DNA from: Flavobacterium sp. Root935
GTDB taxonomy: Bacteria; Bacteroidota; Bacteroidia; Flavobacteriales; Flavobacteriaceae
DNA length: 56,195 nt
NCBI RefSeq assembly: GCF_001429295.1
Contig: NZ_LMJL01000012.1
Location: 1,559,990-1,616,184, forward strand
Reading direction: 5' to 3'
The notes under the pieces were generated by a model that saw only the letters and a program-made list of their open reading frames with translations, did not search any database and was not told the DNA's origin. Both the position numbers and the translations under genes were made by a program. Shown here piece by piece: positions 36,459 to 44,727 of the stretch (the first letter of the stretch is position 1; each line of letters opens with the position of its first letter).

Positions 36459-37070
36459 ATGAAAACTGATGATTACAACGATAATGATAAACTGATTGAG
36501 TCTCTCAGAAATGGAGATGAAACGGCGTATACTTATTTAATCGATACTTATCATCATCAACTTTGCGTTTACGCCAACAGTTTAGTCAAAAATGTGTACA
36601 GTGCCGAAGACATTGTGCAAAATGTTTTTATTAAAATTTGGGAACATCGTACACGATTAAAATCCGATCATGCCTTGAAAAGTTTTCTTTACAAACTGAC
36701 TTACAATGAGTTTATAGATTTGTACAGAAAAAATCAATCTTTATTTTCTTTAGAAAAATCATATTATGATGCTTTGAACGGAATCGTTCAGGAAGATAAT
36801 TCAGAAGCTTTTCAGAGAGTTTTAAATGCGGTAAATAAAGAGATTCAAAATCTTCCTCCAAAATGTAAAGAGGTTTTCATTTTGAGTAAAAAAGAAGGTT
36901 TGACTAATATTGAAATTGCAGAACATTTAGACGTTTCTATAAAAACGGTTGAAGCTCAGATTACTAAAGCTTTTTCTATTCTCCGTTCTTCTTTAGAAGA
37001 AAAAGTAAGGAGTGTATTGTTTTTGTTATTTTCAGCTAAAAAAAAATTCAGACTAAATAATTTAATCTGA
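36459..37070 (+). CDS. ECF sigma factor, FecI type
   Basis: This 203-aa protein shows sigma-70 region 2 (about 10-95; DETAYTYLIDTYHHQL, AEDIVQNVFIKIWEHR, FLYKLTYNEFIDLYRK) and region 4 (about 130-182; LPPKCKEVFILSKKEGLTN, then IAEHLDVSIKTVEAQITKA). It lacks regions 1 and 3, as expected for ECF sigma factors. It is predicted to direct transcription of the susCD unit when freed from the anti-sigma factor encoded divergently at 35032-36180. The 278 bases between the two start codons must contain both promoters. No clear promoter boxes were seen there. Confidence 0.92.
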   Translation: MKTDDYNDNDKLIESLRNGDETAYTYLIDTYHHQLCVYANSLVKNVYSAEDIVQNVFIKIWEHRTRLKSDHALKSFLYKLTYNEFIDLYRKNQSLFSLEKSYYDALNGIVQEDNSEAFQRVLNAVNKEIQNLPPKCKEVFILSKKEGLTNIEIAEHLDVSIKTVEAQITKAFSILRSSLEEKVRSVLFLLFSAKKKFRLNNLI

Positions 37071-37079
37071 ATTTTCCTT

Positions 37080-37430
37080 TTATTGTTTTAAAGCATAAAT
37101 AAATCCTGTTCCCTTTTTTCCGTTTTCGAGTTCATATTCCGTTTGAATTCGCATATAACCGTCGCCTTCAAATTCGTCAAGATAATCCCAATTTGCTGTT
37201 AGATCATTAGAAAAAAGTACATAACAATTGATAGTTTCTGCCTCTTCTGCATTGACAGGAATAAAACCATGATATCCTAGAGATGATCCCCAGCCTCCTT
37301 CCTGCAATTTCCCTTTTATAGCTGCTTTCTGCCATTCTCCGTTAATAGGATTCATAACAGAATGATTGGATTCGCCCGGTGCCAGCGAACCGTAAATAAT
37401 TAATGCAGGCATTGATTGTAAATCTTTCAT
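37080..37430 (-). CDS. γ-Glutamylcyclotransferase/AIG2-like protein
   Basis: This 116-aa protein has the family's substrate-binding motif YGSLAPGE at residues 13-20, a GWGSSLGYHGF strand region, and the acidic segment LDEFEGDGY at 83-91 that contains the catalytic glutamate. The length fits small GGCT-like folds. Members cyclise γ-glutamyl amines or peptides with release of 5-oxoproline, but many homologues have unknown substrates. Its start codon directly abuts the stop of the metallo-hydrolase gene at 37431 on the same strand, so the two are translated as a pair. It converges with the sigma factor gene, leaving 9 bases. Confidence 0.75.
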   Translation of the reverse strand: MKDLQSMPALIIYGSLAPGESNHSVMNPINGEWQKAAIKGKLQEGGWGSSLGYHGFIPVNAEEAETINCYVLFSNDLTANWDYLDEFEGDGYMRIQTEYELENGKKGTGFIYALKQ

Positions 37431-38180
37431 TTATGATACGTATTCCATTTTTTGTTCAAAAAATTCCAGAACTGGCATTTTCATATCGTGGTAAAAAAGC
37501 ACTTTCCAGTTTTCGTCTTTTGCCTGCTGTTCCCATTTTTTTCGTGATTCCATAGCGCGTTTTCCATCAAAGTCAGTTTTGTAAGCAACGTGCATTGACC
37601 AGTATATTTTTTGAGGCAAATCGTCTGCGCCGTAAAAAACAATTTCATCATCGGCTTTGATCCAGAAAACTTGATGATATTTGGTATGTCCGGCTGAAAC
37701 TTCGTAGAAAATTTCATCAGTAATCTGCCCGCTGTCATTATGCAATAATTCTACATTAGGCAGTTTTTTCAGCTCATTTAAAATCTCAAAAACATAAGAC
37801 GGATTATTGATTTGCTCTAAAGCAAAATCTATCTCCCGTTCCTGAATGTAAATCTTAGCATTTGGAAAATTACAAACGAAATTTCCATTCTCAAAATAAC
37901 CAATTCCTTCGATATGATCTTTATGCAGATGTGAAACTAAAACTTTTGTTATTTGGTCTGGTGTAATATTATTCTTTTTCAGCATTTCATGAATAAACGG
38001 AATTCCATCATTCATAAATCCTAAACCCAAATCTAACAATATGACATCATTATCTGTAATGACCAAAAAAGGTTGTATTGCCATTTTAAGACCTGTATCG
38101 GTTGTTTCTTTTGTAATCAGCTTAAACTCCTTTTTAGAATTAGCTATATAATTTCCTTCTTGTAAAGCTATAATTTTCAT
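37431..38180 (-). CDS. Metallo-β-lactamase-fold hydrolase
   Basis: This 249-aa cytoplasmic protein has the dinuclear metal motif H-x-H-x-D-H as HLHKDH at residues 84-89. Further ligands are expected in SAGHTKYH (His, about residue 158) and in the FYGADD segment. A strand DVILLDLGLGF precedes the motif, as in AHL-lactonase-like and related hydrolases. The exact substrate cannot be read. It is transcribed with the GGCT-like gene and is divergent from a LysR regulator 103 bases away, which is the usual arrangement of a LysR protein and its target. Confidence 0.82.
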   Translation of the reverse strand: MKIIALQEGNYIANSKKEFKLITKETTDTGLKMAIQPFLVITDNDVILLDLGLGFMNDGIPFIHEMLKKNNITPDQITKVLVSHLHKDHIEGIGYFENGNFVCNFPNAKIYIQEREIDFALEQINNPSYVFEILNELKKLPNVELLHNDSGQITDEIFYEVSAGHTKYHQVFWIKADDEIVFYGADDLPQKIYWSMHVAYKTDFDGKRAMESRKKWEQQAKDENWKVLFYHDMKMPVLEFFEQKMEYVS

Positions 38181-38228
38181 TTTTGTTCTGCTTTAATTTT
38201 GCGACAATACAAAGTTCTTAAGATTTTT

Positions 38229-38236
38229 TATATTTG
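38229..38236 (+). promoter_or_regulatory. Candidate -7 box for the LysR gene
   Basis: TATATTTG fits the Flavobacterium -7 consensus TAnnTTTG, 48 bases before the LysR start codon. The nearest upstream TTG (38199-38201) is 27 bases away, longer than usual, so support is weak. Confidence 0.3.
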
Positions 38237-38250
38237 TAAAACCTTATTTT

Positions 38251-38276
38251 TCGATAAAATCAATCGATAAAACCGA
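38251..38276. promoter_or_regulatory. Candidate LysR binding region
   Basis: TCGATAAAA occurs at 38251-38259 and again at 38264-38272, a period of 13. TCGAT (38251-38255) and ATCGA (38263-38267) also form an inverted repeat. The element lies in the divergent promoter region, 8 bases before the LysR start codon, and fits an autoregulatory site. Confidence 0.4.
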
Positions 38277-38283
38277 TTTAGAA

Positions 38284-39159
38284 ATGGAACTTCGACAACT
38301 TAAATATTTTCTGAAAGCAAAAGAATTACTGAATTTTACAGAAGCCGCAACTGCGCTTCATATCAGTCAAAGCACTTTATCACAGCAAATTAAACAATTG
38401 GAAGATGAATTGCAAGTACCTCTTTTTAATAGAATTGGAAAACGAATTACACTTACAGAAGCAGGAGATTTATTTTCGGTCTACGCACAGCAGTCTGTCA
38501 ACAAAGCAACTGACGGATTTGAACTTTTAAAAGATTTGAATAATCTTGAAAATGGAAAAGTAGCGATTGGTGTGACATACGCACTTCGTCATGTGGTTAC
38601 AAAAGCTTTGATTTTATTTAGTTCAGAGTATCCTAAAATTCAATTCGAAATCGTCTTTGGAACTTCGCAGGAACTGATACAAAAACTAAATCTTTTTGAG
38701 CTTGATGTGATTCTCACTTTTGAAGAAATTGCTTCTGAAGCACATTTTAAATACAGGGAATTATTTACATCTCCAATGGCTTTGGTTACCTCAACCGAAA
38801 CATCATTTAGCACTAAAAAAAGTATTTCTTTGAGTGAAGTCAGTTCTCTGCCGCTCGCACTTCCTTCAAGTGGTTTCAGTACTACACAGTTTATAAATAA
38901 AGCTTTTAAAAAAGACAATCTCAATCCGGAAGTTACGATTGAAATTAATGATATTCCCACTTTACTTGAATTAATCAAAACGGGAAAATGGCATACCATT
39001 TTAACTAAAACAACAATCGAAAACGAAAAAGATTTGCATGCGATACCCATAAAAGGAGAAAACATGACCAGAACTGCGATGCTTATTTCTTTGAAAGAAG
39101 TGTATGAGAAAAAAGCGGTGATTGCGTTTTTGAAAACGTTAATGGAGAATTTGAAATAA
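38284..39159 (+). CDS. LysR-family transcriptional regulator
   Basis: This 291-aa protein has the LysR helix-turn-helix at residues 1-60 (MELRQLKYFLKAKELLNFT, AATALHISQSTLSQQIKQLEDEL, PLFNR, LTEAG). A linker helix and a LysR substrate-binding domain follow (about 88-288; GKVAIGVTYALRHVVTKALILF, LDVILTFEE). The N-terminus resembles the CynR/CysB-type subgroup. Divergent placement from the metallo-hydrolase/GGCT pair suggests that it controls those genes and itself. The effector is unknown. The gene converges with the transaldolase gene. Confidence 0.9.
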   Translation: MELRQLKYFLKAKELLNFTEAATALHISQSTLSQQIKQLEDELQVPLFNRIGKRITLTEAGDLFSVYAQQSVNKATDGFELLKDLNNLENGKVAIGVTYALRHVVTKALILFSSEYPKIQFEIVFGTSQELIQKLNLFELDVILTFEEIASEAHFKYRELFTSPMALVTSTETSFSTKKSISLSEVSSLPLALPSSGFSTTQFINKAFKKDNLNPEVTIEINDIPTLLELIKTGKWHTILTKTTIENEKDLHAIPIKGENMTRTAMLISLKEVYEKKAVIAFLKTLMENLK

Positions 39160-39212
39160 GTTTTTACATCATTATTTTAAAATTTGTTATTGATAAAATT
39201 CTCTGCATCACT

Positions 39213-39247
39213 TAAAAAAAAAGCCCTTTTCAGTGCGAAAAGGGCTT
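39213..39247 (-). terminator. Intrinsic terminator behind the transaldolase gene
   Basis: AAGCCCTTTTC (39221-39231) and GAAAAGGGCTT (39237-39247) form an 11-bp stem with a 5-base loop. On the - strand a run of T follows. It lies 23 bases past the transaldolase stop. Confidence 0.85.
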
Positions 39248-39269
39248 AGGTCCATGCTGTATTTAGAGT

Positions 39270-39926
39270 TTAGAGATTCATTTTTTTAGCATCTTCAACA
39301 AATTGTTTCAAACCAATATCTGTTAGCGGATGTTTCAACAAACCTTTAATTGCCGAAAGAGGTCCAGTCATTACGTCTGAGCCTACTTTTGCACAATTTA
39401 CAATATGCATAGTATGTCGTACTGAGGCTGATAATATTTGAGTTTGGTAATTGTAATTATCGTAGATTTCTCTGATTTCTTCAATTAAATGCATTCCATC
39501 TGTAGAAACATCATCTAATCTTCCTAAAAATGGAGAAACATAAGTTGCGCCGGCTTTCGCAGCTAATAAAGCCTGACCTGCAGAAAACACTAAAGTTACA
39601 TTGGTTTTAATTTCTTTTGATGAAAAGTATTTACAGGCTTTTATACCATCGCCGATCATAGGCAGTTTTACCACAATCTGCGGATGAAGCGCAGCAAGCT
39701 CCTCTCCTTCTCTCACCATTCCTTCATAATCGGTTGAGATTACCTCAGCAGAAACATCGCCATCTACAATGTTACAAATGTCAAGATAATGTTTAAGGAT
39801 ATTTTCTTTTCCGGTTATACCTTCTTTCGCCATTAAAGACGGATTGGTTGTTACGCCGTCTAAGACACCCAAAGATTGTGCTTCTCGAATATCTTCTAGA
39901 TTCGCAGTATCAATAAAAAATTTCAT
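39270..39926 (-). CDS. Transaldolase / fructose-6-phosphate aldolase-like protein
   Basis: I start at the ATG at 39926, giving 218 aa, the standard length of the short TalC/FSA-type transaldolases; the open frame further upstream is unsupported. Key features are MKFFIDTANL at the start, GVTTNPSLMAKEG near 24-36, and the Schiff-base lysine in VVKLP at K87. NVTLVFSAGQALLA, ATYVSPFLGR and a C-terminal TDIGLKQFVEDAKKM follow. It acts in the non-oxidative pentose phosphate pathway, moving dihydroxyacetone units between sugar phosphates, or as an F6P aldolase. It is on the same strand as xylA but 459 bases behind it, so it may have its own promoter while serving xylose breakdown. Confidence 0.88.
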   Translation of the reverse strand: MKFFIDTANLEDIREAQSLGVLDGVTTNPSLMAKEGITGKENILKHYLDICNIVDGDVSAEVISTDYEGMVREGEELAALHPQIVVKLPMIGDGIKACKYFSSKEIKTNVTLVFSAGQALLAAKAGATYVSPFLGRLDDVSTDGMHLIEEIREIYDNYNYQTQILSASVRHTMHIVNCAKVGSDVMTGPLSAIKGLLKHPLTDIGLKQFVEDAKKMNL

Positions 39927-40385
39927 AGTTTTTTGGTTAAATAATTTGATTAAATAGTGGTTTATTTTGAGTATAACCTTGTAATTTGTCGTTTTGATTC
40001 CAAGGATCGGAATCGAAATGACAAGATTGTGTATAAACTTTAGTGAGAACAAATGTGCATTTCGATGATTCTGTTCTTCAAAAAACCTTCAATAAAATGC
40101 TTTCTTATTATTTTATTAAACTGACTTATTTCCTCGTTTCATTATAAAAAATAGTAACTAAACCTTCGAGCTATTTTTATCAAATTTCAATCTAAAAAAA
40201 AGTCATAATCTTAATACACATTTCTCAAATTTCATCTTAAAAAAATATTTAAAATAGTTTCAAAAGAACTTAACGTTATTTGACTATCTCTTTAAATTTC
40301 AGGTATACTGTCTCACTAAATATTTTTTGTAGAAACCTAACAGGCTCTGAAAACCTGTTAGGTTTGATATGAAGATCTAAACCAA
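39927..40385. other. Intergenic region between xylA and the transaldolase gene
   Basis: 459 bases with no supportable gene. It contains the palindrome at 40333-40365 and AT-rich DNA. The transaldolase promoter is expected here but no clear box was found. Confidence 0.5.
40333..40365. repeat. Interspersed palindrome behind xylA
   Basis: AAACCTAACAGG (40333-40344) pairs perfectly with CCTGTTAGGTTT (40354-40365) around 9 bases. No T-run follows on either strand. Similar AACCT/AGGTT palindromes are common between genes in Flavobacterium, and related ones occur at 47247-47328. Confidence 0.65.
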
Positions 40386-41711
40386 TTAAATATATTGGTT
40401 GATGATATTTTCAAACAATTCTTGTTTACCGCTTTGAAGTGTTAATTCTCCATTTTGGTTCGCGATATCATATAAATCTTTAAGGTTTAATTTTCCGTCA
40501 GCAAAATCTTTTCCTTTTCCAGAATCGAAAGAGCTGTATCTTTCTTTTCTTAATTTTTCATAAGGAGAAGAAGTGATAATTTTATCTGCAGTCAATAAAG
40601 CTCTTGCAAAAGTATCAGCACCACCAATATGAGCTAAGAAAACATCTTCTAAATCTGTAGAATTTCTTCTAATTTTAGCATCAAAGTTAACTCCTCCGCC
40701 TTGTAATCCGCCAGCTTTTAAGAAAACCAACATTGCTTCAGTCGTTTCCTGAATATTATTTGGGAACTGATCTGTGTCCCATCCGTTTTGATAATCACCT
40801 CTGTTCGCATCGATACTTCCTAACATTCCAGCTTTTGCAGCCACTTCTAATTCATGTTGAAAAGTATGCTGTGCCAAGGTAGCGTGGTTAACCTCGATAT
40901 TGATTTTGAAATCTTTATCTAAACCGTATTCTTTTAAGAATCCAATTGCAGTTGCCGAGTCAAAATCATATTGGTGTTTTGATGGCTCCATTGGTTTTGG
41001 TTCGATGAAGAAAGTTCCTTTAAAACCTTGTGATCTAGCATAGTTTCTAGACATTGCTAAGAATTGCGCCATGTGGTCTAATTCTCTACCCATATCTGTG
41101 TTTAGTAAAGACATATAACCTTCTCTACCTCCCCAGAACACATAATTTTCTCCACCTAAAGCAATTGTCGCATCCAAAGCCAATTTTACTTGTCCTCCAG
41201 CTCTCGCTACAACATTAAAATCAGGATTTGTAGCTGCTCCGTTCATAAATCTTGGATTTGAGAAACAGTTTGAAGTTCCCCAAAGTAATTTAATTCCAGA
41301 TTCTGCTTTTTTCTGTTTTAAATAATCTGTAATGAATGCCAAACGTTTTTCAGATTCTGCGAAAGTTGAACCTTCAGCAATTAAATCGTAATCGTGGAAA
41401 CAGAAGTAATCGAATCCCATTTTGCTGATAAATTCAAAAGCAGCATCTGCTTTATCTTTAGCGGCCTGATATGGATCTGAAGATTGGTCCCAAGCAAATT
41501 GCTGTGTTCCAGGTCCGAATGGATCACTTCCTTGTCCGCAGAAAGTATGCCAGTAAGCGATAGCAAATTTAAAGTGCTCGCGCATTGTTTTTCCAGCTAC
41601 GACTTGGTCTGGATTATAATATTTAAATGCCAACGGATTATCAGATTCTTTACCTTCAAATTTAATTTGGCCAATACCTTTGTAGTATTCTTTATCTCCT
41701 AAAACTATCAT
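40386..41711 (-). CDS. xylA: Xylose isomerase
   Basis: This 441-aa cytoplasmic enzyme converts D-xylose to D-xylulose. Visible family motifs are YWHTFCGQGSDPFG, the catalytic histidine in FCFHDYDL, FWGGREGY, the metal ligands in FFIEPKPMEPSKHQYDFD and IEVNHATLAQHTF, and GSIDANRGDYQNGWDTDQFP. The length and motifs fit class II xylose isomerases. It sits 9 bases behind xylB in the order regulator, xylB, xylA on the - strand. It supplies xylulose for the kinase. The operon is probably controlled by the GntR-type regulator and by the LacI-type site at 44683. Confidence 0.96.
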   Translation of the reverse strand: MIVLGDKEYYKGIGQIKFEGKESDNPLAFKYYNPDQVVAGKTMREHFKFAIAYWHTFCGQGSDPFGPGTQQFAWDQSSDPYQAAKDKADAAFEFISKMGFDYFCFHDYDLIAEGSTFAESEKRLAFITDYLKQKKAESGIKLLWGTSNCFSNPRFMNGAATNPDFNVVARAGGQVKLALDATIALGGENYVFWGGREGYMSLLNTDMGRELDHMAQFLAMSRNYARSQGFKGTFFIEPKPMEPSKHQYDFDSATAIGFLKEYGLDKDFKINIEVNHATLAQHTFQHELEVAAKAGMLGSIDANRGDYQNGWDTDQFPNNIQETTEAMLVFLKAGGLQGGGVNFDAKIRRNSTDLEDVFLAHIGGADTFARALLTADKIITSSPYEKLRKERYSSFDSGKGKDFADGKLNLKDLYDIANQNGELTLQSGKQELFENIINQYI

Positions 41712-41720
41712 TTGATTTTT

Positions 41721-43202
41721 TTATTTATTTGTTAATATTAATTCTAATTCTTTTTTCCATTTTTGATAAGCAGTCTCATATGGTTCTTTGTTGTGAAGTG
41801 GTAAAAATGTCATTACATGATCATTGTCACTCACATTAGCTCCAAATTTGCTATAATCACCATCTTTTAAACCAACCGCTCTTGCAGCACCAACTGCTCC
41901 TGTTGTATTGTAAATTTCAATTTCGTGGCCAATTAAAGTTGCCACAGTATTAGAGAAAATTTCAGAACGGAACAAATTATCGTTTCCAGCTCTAATGACA
42001 TTAATCGTCGCATTATCATCTTTCAGACATTCCATTCCGTATACAAACGAAAAGGCAATTCCTTCAAGAGAAGCTCTAAACAGATGGGCGCTGTTGTGAA
42101 TATTCAGGTTTAGATTTAAAAAATGTGTTCCGATATTTTTGTTGTTGAACATACGCTCTGCACCATTTCCAAACGGAATTACCACAACACCTTCTGATCC
42201 TACTTCAACATTTGAAGCTTTTTCATTCATTACTTCGTAACTTTCATTCCCCATATTATTACGAAGCCATCTGTATTGAATTCCTGCTCCATTAATATTT
42301 AAAAGTTTACCAACTCTCGGCGTTTCTAATTCGTAATTTACGTGAACGAAATTGTTTACTCTAGTGCTTTTTCCAGAAGACATTTCGCTTACTGCATAAA
42401 AAACTCCAGATGTTCCGCCTGTTGCCGCTACTTCTCCAGGATTTAAAACATTTAATGACAAAGCATTATTCGGCTGATCTCCCGCTCGATACACAATTGG
42501 AATTCCAGCAGGAAGCCCAGATGCTGCCGAAGCTTGCTCTGTTACAATTCCTTGATTCGTAAAATTTTCTACAATTCTCGGCGTCAAAGACCGATCTATT
42601 CCGTAGTATTCTAAAAGCCAGTCGGCTACTTTGTTATCTTTATAATCCCAAAGCATTCCTTCAGACAAACCGTTTTTGGTTGTCGTTACTTCGCCTGTCA
42701 ATTTCAAAGCGATGTAATCTCCAGGAAGCATGTATTTGTCAATTTTGTTATAAACTTCAGGCTCGTTTTCTTTTACCCATTTTAGTTTCGAAGCCGTAAA
42801 ATTTCCTGGAGAATTCAGTAAATGCTCCATACATTTTTGCTCTCCAATTTCGGCGAAAGCCTTATTACCAATTTCTACCGCACGACTGTCACACCAGATA
42901 ATCGAATTTCGAAGTGCCTTTTTTTCTTGATCCACGATCACCAATCCATGCATTTGGTAAGAAATTCCAATTCCCTGAATTTTCGATGCATCGATATTTG
43001 ATTCTTTAATTGCTCGTTTAGTTGCCGTACAAATGTGCTGCCACCAGATTTCAGGATCCTGCTCTGCCCAATCTGGGTGAATAGAAAGGATTTCCATTTC
43101 GTTCTGCGGTTCATTCAAAACGATTACTTTTTTACCCGTTTCTGCTTCCACCAAGGCTGCCTTGACAGAAGAACTTCCAATATCATATCCGATATAATAC
43201 AT
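41721..43202 (-). CDS. xylB: Xylulokinase (FGGY family)
   Basis: This 493-aa kinase phosphorylates D-xylulose to xylulose 5-phosphate. The N-terminal phosphate-binding motif GYDIGSSSVKAAL is at about 5-17, WWQHICTATKRAI follows, and the substrate-binding/catalytic segment is YRAGDQPNNAL with the expected base aspartate. The second FGGY domain shows TGGTSGVFY, HLFRASLEGIAF and a C-terminal IEIYNTTGAVGAARAVG. It starts 3 bases behind the regulator stop codon and is followed by xylA after 9 bases, giving a tight operon. It could in principle use other pentuloses, but pairing with xylA makes xylulose most likely. Confidence 0.95.
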   Translation of the reverse strand: MYYIGYDIGSSSVKAALVEAETGKKVIVLNEPQNEMEILSIHPDWAEQDPEIWWQHICTATKRAIKESNIDASKIQGIGISYQMHGLVIVDQEKKALRNSIIWCDSRAVEIGNKAFAEIGEQKCMEHLLNSPGNFTASKLKWVKENEPEVYNKIDKYMLPGDYIALKLTGEVTTTKNGLSEGMLWDYKDNKVADWLLEYYGIDRSLTPRIVENFTNQGIVTEQASAASGLPAGIPIVYRAGDQPNNALSLNVLNPGEVAATGGTSGVFYAVSEMSSGKSTRVNNFVHVNYELETPRVGKLLNINGAGIQYRWLRNNMGNESYEVMNEKASNVEVGSEGVVVIPFGNGAERMFNNKNIGTHFLNLNLNIHNSAHLFRASLEGIAFSFVYGMECLKDDNATINVIRAGNDNLFRSEIFSNTVATLIGHEIEIYNTTGAVGAARAVGLKDGDYSKFGANVSDNDHVMTFLPLHNKEPYETAYQKWKKELELILTNK

Positions 43203-43205
43203 AAT

Positions 43206-44213
43206 TTACAATGATTCTCTTAATATTAAATTTGTCGGCACATAACAATGAGTATCTTCGTCATGCGTAATAAATGCCGCTGCTTTGGTTCCTATTTCTT
43301 TAAAATCAGTTGACACAACCGAAATTCCTTTGTATATAAATTTCTTCATTGGCGTTTCGTTATAAGACAAAAATCCAACGTCTTTTCCAGGTTCTAAATC
43401 TTTCTCTTTGCACTGCTCCAAAAAATATCCTAGAATCCTGTCACTTACACTGATATAAGCAATTTCTTTTTCGATATTGAACTTTTTCGGATCTGTAATA
43501 ATTCCATATTCAAAATTAAAATCAGCACAAAACTTCTTAAAAAACTCAACCGTTTCCCAAGGATGATTCGTGAAATCGGGATAAACAAAATCTATTTTTT
43601 TATACTTTTTAAACAAATCAACCGCTTGTGTCAATGAATCATAAAATGCTTTACCAAAATCCTGAAAAACATAATTACTCGCTTTATCAGCTTGAATATT
43701 CCAGTCAATTAAAAGCAGTTTATCGTTTGAAATCGCAGACAAAGCTGGAGCAATAGCTGCGTGGTCAAAATTCATCACCACATATTTATAATACTTTCCG
43801 ATTCCGTTGTTGATAATCGTTTTAAAAACATCAATATTATAATGATGAAACTGCACATCGATAATCACATTGTCTGGCAGATTATTCACAACCGAATGGT
43901 ATAAAACCTCCTTATATGCTTTAAAAGTGTCTAAAACCAAAAGCACTTTTCTCGTTTCGCCTGCCACATAATAGCCCTTATTCGGAACCGAATCAATTAC
44001 ATTCTGCTCTTTCAAAATCGAATAAGCCTTAAAAACTGTATCTCTCGAAAGCTGGTACGTTTTACAAATCACATTTACAGACGGAAGTAAATCTCCCTTT
44101 TGCAAAATATTCTCAGCAATCGAATTTGTAATTCCGTCAACCAGTTGCTGGTACTTCGGGATATCACTATCATGATTGATTATAAATTCAAATTTTTCTT
44201 CTTCTTTTAGCAT
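43206..44213 (-). CDS. GntR-type regulator with sugar-binding domain, probable xylose regulator
   Basis: This 335-aa protein has a GntR winged helix at about 15-85 (PKYQQLVDGITNSIAENI, KGDLLPSVNVICKTYQLSRDTVFKAYSILKEQNVI, NKGYYV). It is followed by a periplasmic-binding-protein-like domain of the LacI/GalR kind (about 90-335), as in arabinose and xylose regulators of Gram-positive bacteria and Bacteroidota. It is the first gene of the operon with xylB and xylA, so xylose or xylulose is the likely effector. A tandem 10-bp repeat lies directly before its start codon (44215-44234) and could be its own operator. Confidence 0.88.
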   Translation of the reverse strand: MLKEEEKFEFIINHDSDIPKYQQLVDGITNSIAENILQKGDLLPSVNVICKTYQLSRDTVFKAYSILKEQNVIDSVPNKGYYVAGETRKVLLVLDTFKAYKEVLYHSVVNNLPDNVIIDVQFHHYNIDVFKTIINNGIGKYYKYVVMNFDHAAIAPALSAISNDKLLLIDWNIQADKASNYVFQDFGKAFYDSLTQAVDLFKKYKKIDFVYPDFTNHPWETVEFFKKFCADFNFEYGIITDPKKFNIEKEIAYISVSDRILGYFLEQCKEKDLEPGKDVGFLSYNETPMKKFIYKGISVVSTDFKEIGTKAAAFITHDEDTHCYVPTNLILRESL

Positions 44214-44214
44214 A

Positions 44215-44234
44215 CCGTTCTGTTCCGTTCTGTT
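44215..44234 (-). promoter_or_regulatory. Tandem 10-bp direct repeat at the regulator start codon
   Basis: CCGTTCTGTT occurs twice without spacer (44215-44224, 44225-44234), one base before the start codon of the GntR-type gene. It could be an operator or a translation control site; it occupies the ribosome-binding position. Confidence 0.5.
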
Positions 44235-44311
44235 ATGCTAAAGTAGATAAAAATATTTTATAAAAAATTCTTTTTGACATTAAAATTGTTAATTTTTAAA
44301 TCAAAATAATT

Positions 44312-44404
44312 TGGGCGTGTCCTTCGGCCGGGCTATCCGCTTCAAGTCCTCGCTCTTCCTTCGTCAGGCTGTGGGCTTTCCACTACTATCCCTCACGCAG
44401 ACGG
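44312..44404. repeat. Flavobacterium-type intergenic repeat element
   Basis: The stretch starting GGGCGTGTCC, with CGGGCTATCCG and ending ACTATCCCTCACGC, has a much higher GC than its surroundings. From memory it resembles a repeat found between many Flavobacterium genes. Function is unknown. Confidence 0.55.
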
Positions 44405-44449
44405 TTTTCAAAAAAAAAGCTAGATATTCTTTTCTATATAATTTTAATA

Positions 44450-44640
44450 GCTTCGGAGGGAGCGAAATATTTTCAAGATATATTTCGCTCGTTTGGAGTT
44501 CGTTACTAATACAATAAATGTTTCTATAAATTTTCGCCCCGCTGGGAATACTAGAATTATTTATAAATAAATTTCTCTAAAGCTCCAGAGGACATCCTCA
44601 TCGTCGCAAAGCTCTAGCTGAGCGACCTATTATTATATTA
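44450..44640. repeat. Second stretch of intergenic repeat material
   Basis: Fragments such as CGGAGGGAGCGAAATATTTT and TTCGCCCCGCTGGGA resemble another intergenic repeat group common in Flavobacterium. The borders are approximate and no coding frame is credible. Confidence 0.4.
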
Positions 44641-44682
44641 TTTCATTTCAAACTTCAAATTTCATTTCAAACTTCAAACAAC

Positions 44683-44694
44683 ACAACCGATTGT
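44683..44694. promoter_or_regulatory. Candidate LacI-type operator (site 1)
   Basis: ACAACCGATTGT, a near-palindrome around a central CG as in LacI/GalR operators. Its reverse complement is identical to the site at 47346-47357. It lies between the GH43 gene and the regulator-xylB-xylA operon. Confidence 0.6.
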
Positions 44695-44727
44695 GATTTT
44701 TGTGAAATTTTTTTATACTAAAAAATC

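Larger units (their letters stand above)
44214..44727. other. Repeat-rich intergenic region upstream of the xyl operon
   Basis: 514 bases without a gene I can support. In order on the + strand it holds the tandem 10-bp repeat (44215-44234), two stretches of intergenic repeat elements (44312-44404 and about 44450-44640), and a LacI-type operator (44683-44694). Confidence 0.6.

Noticed and set aside
39927..40052. N-terminal extension of the transaldolase
   Set aside because: The extension has no family similarity; the ATG at 39926 gives the standard 218-aa enzyme.
40333..40365. Intrinsic terminator of xylA
   Set aside because: The stem is strong but no T-run follows on the - strand, so it is listed as an interspersed palindrome.
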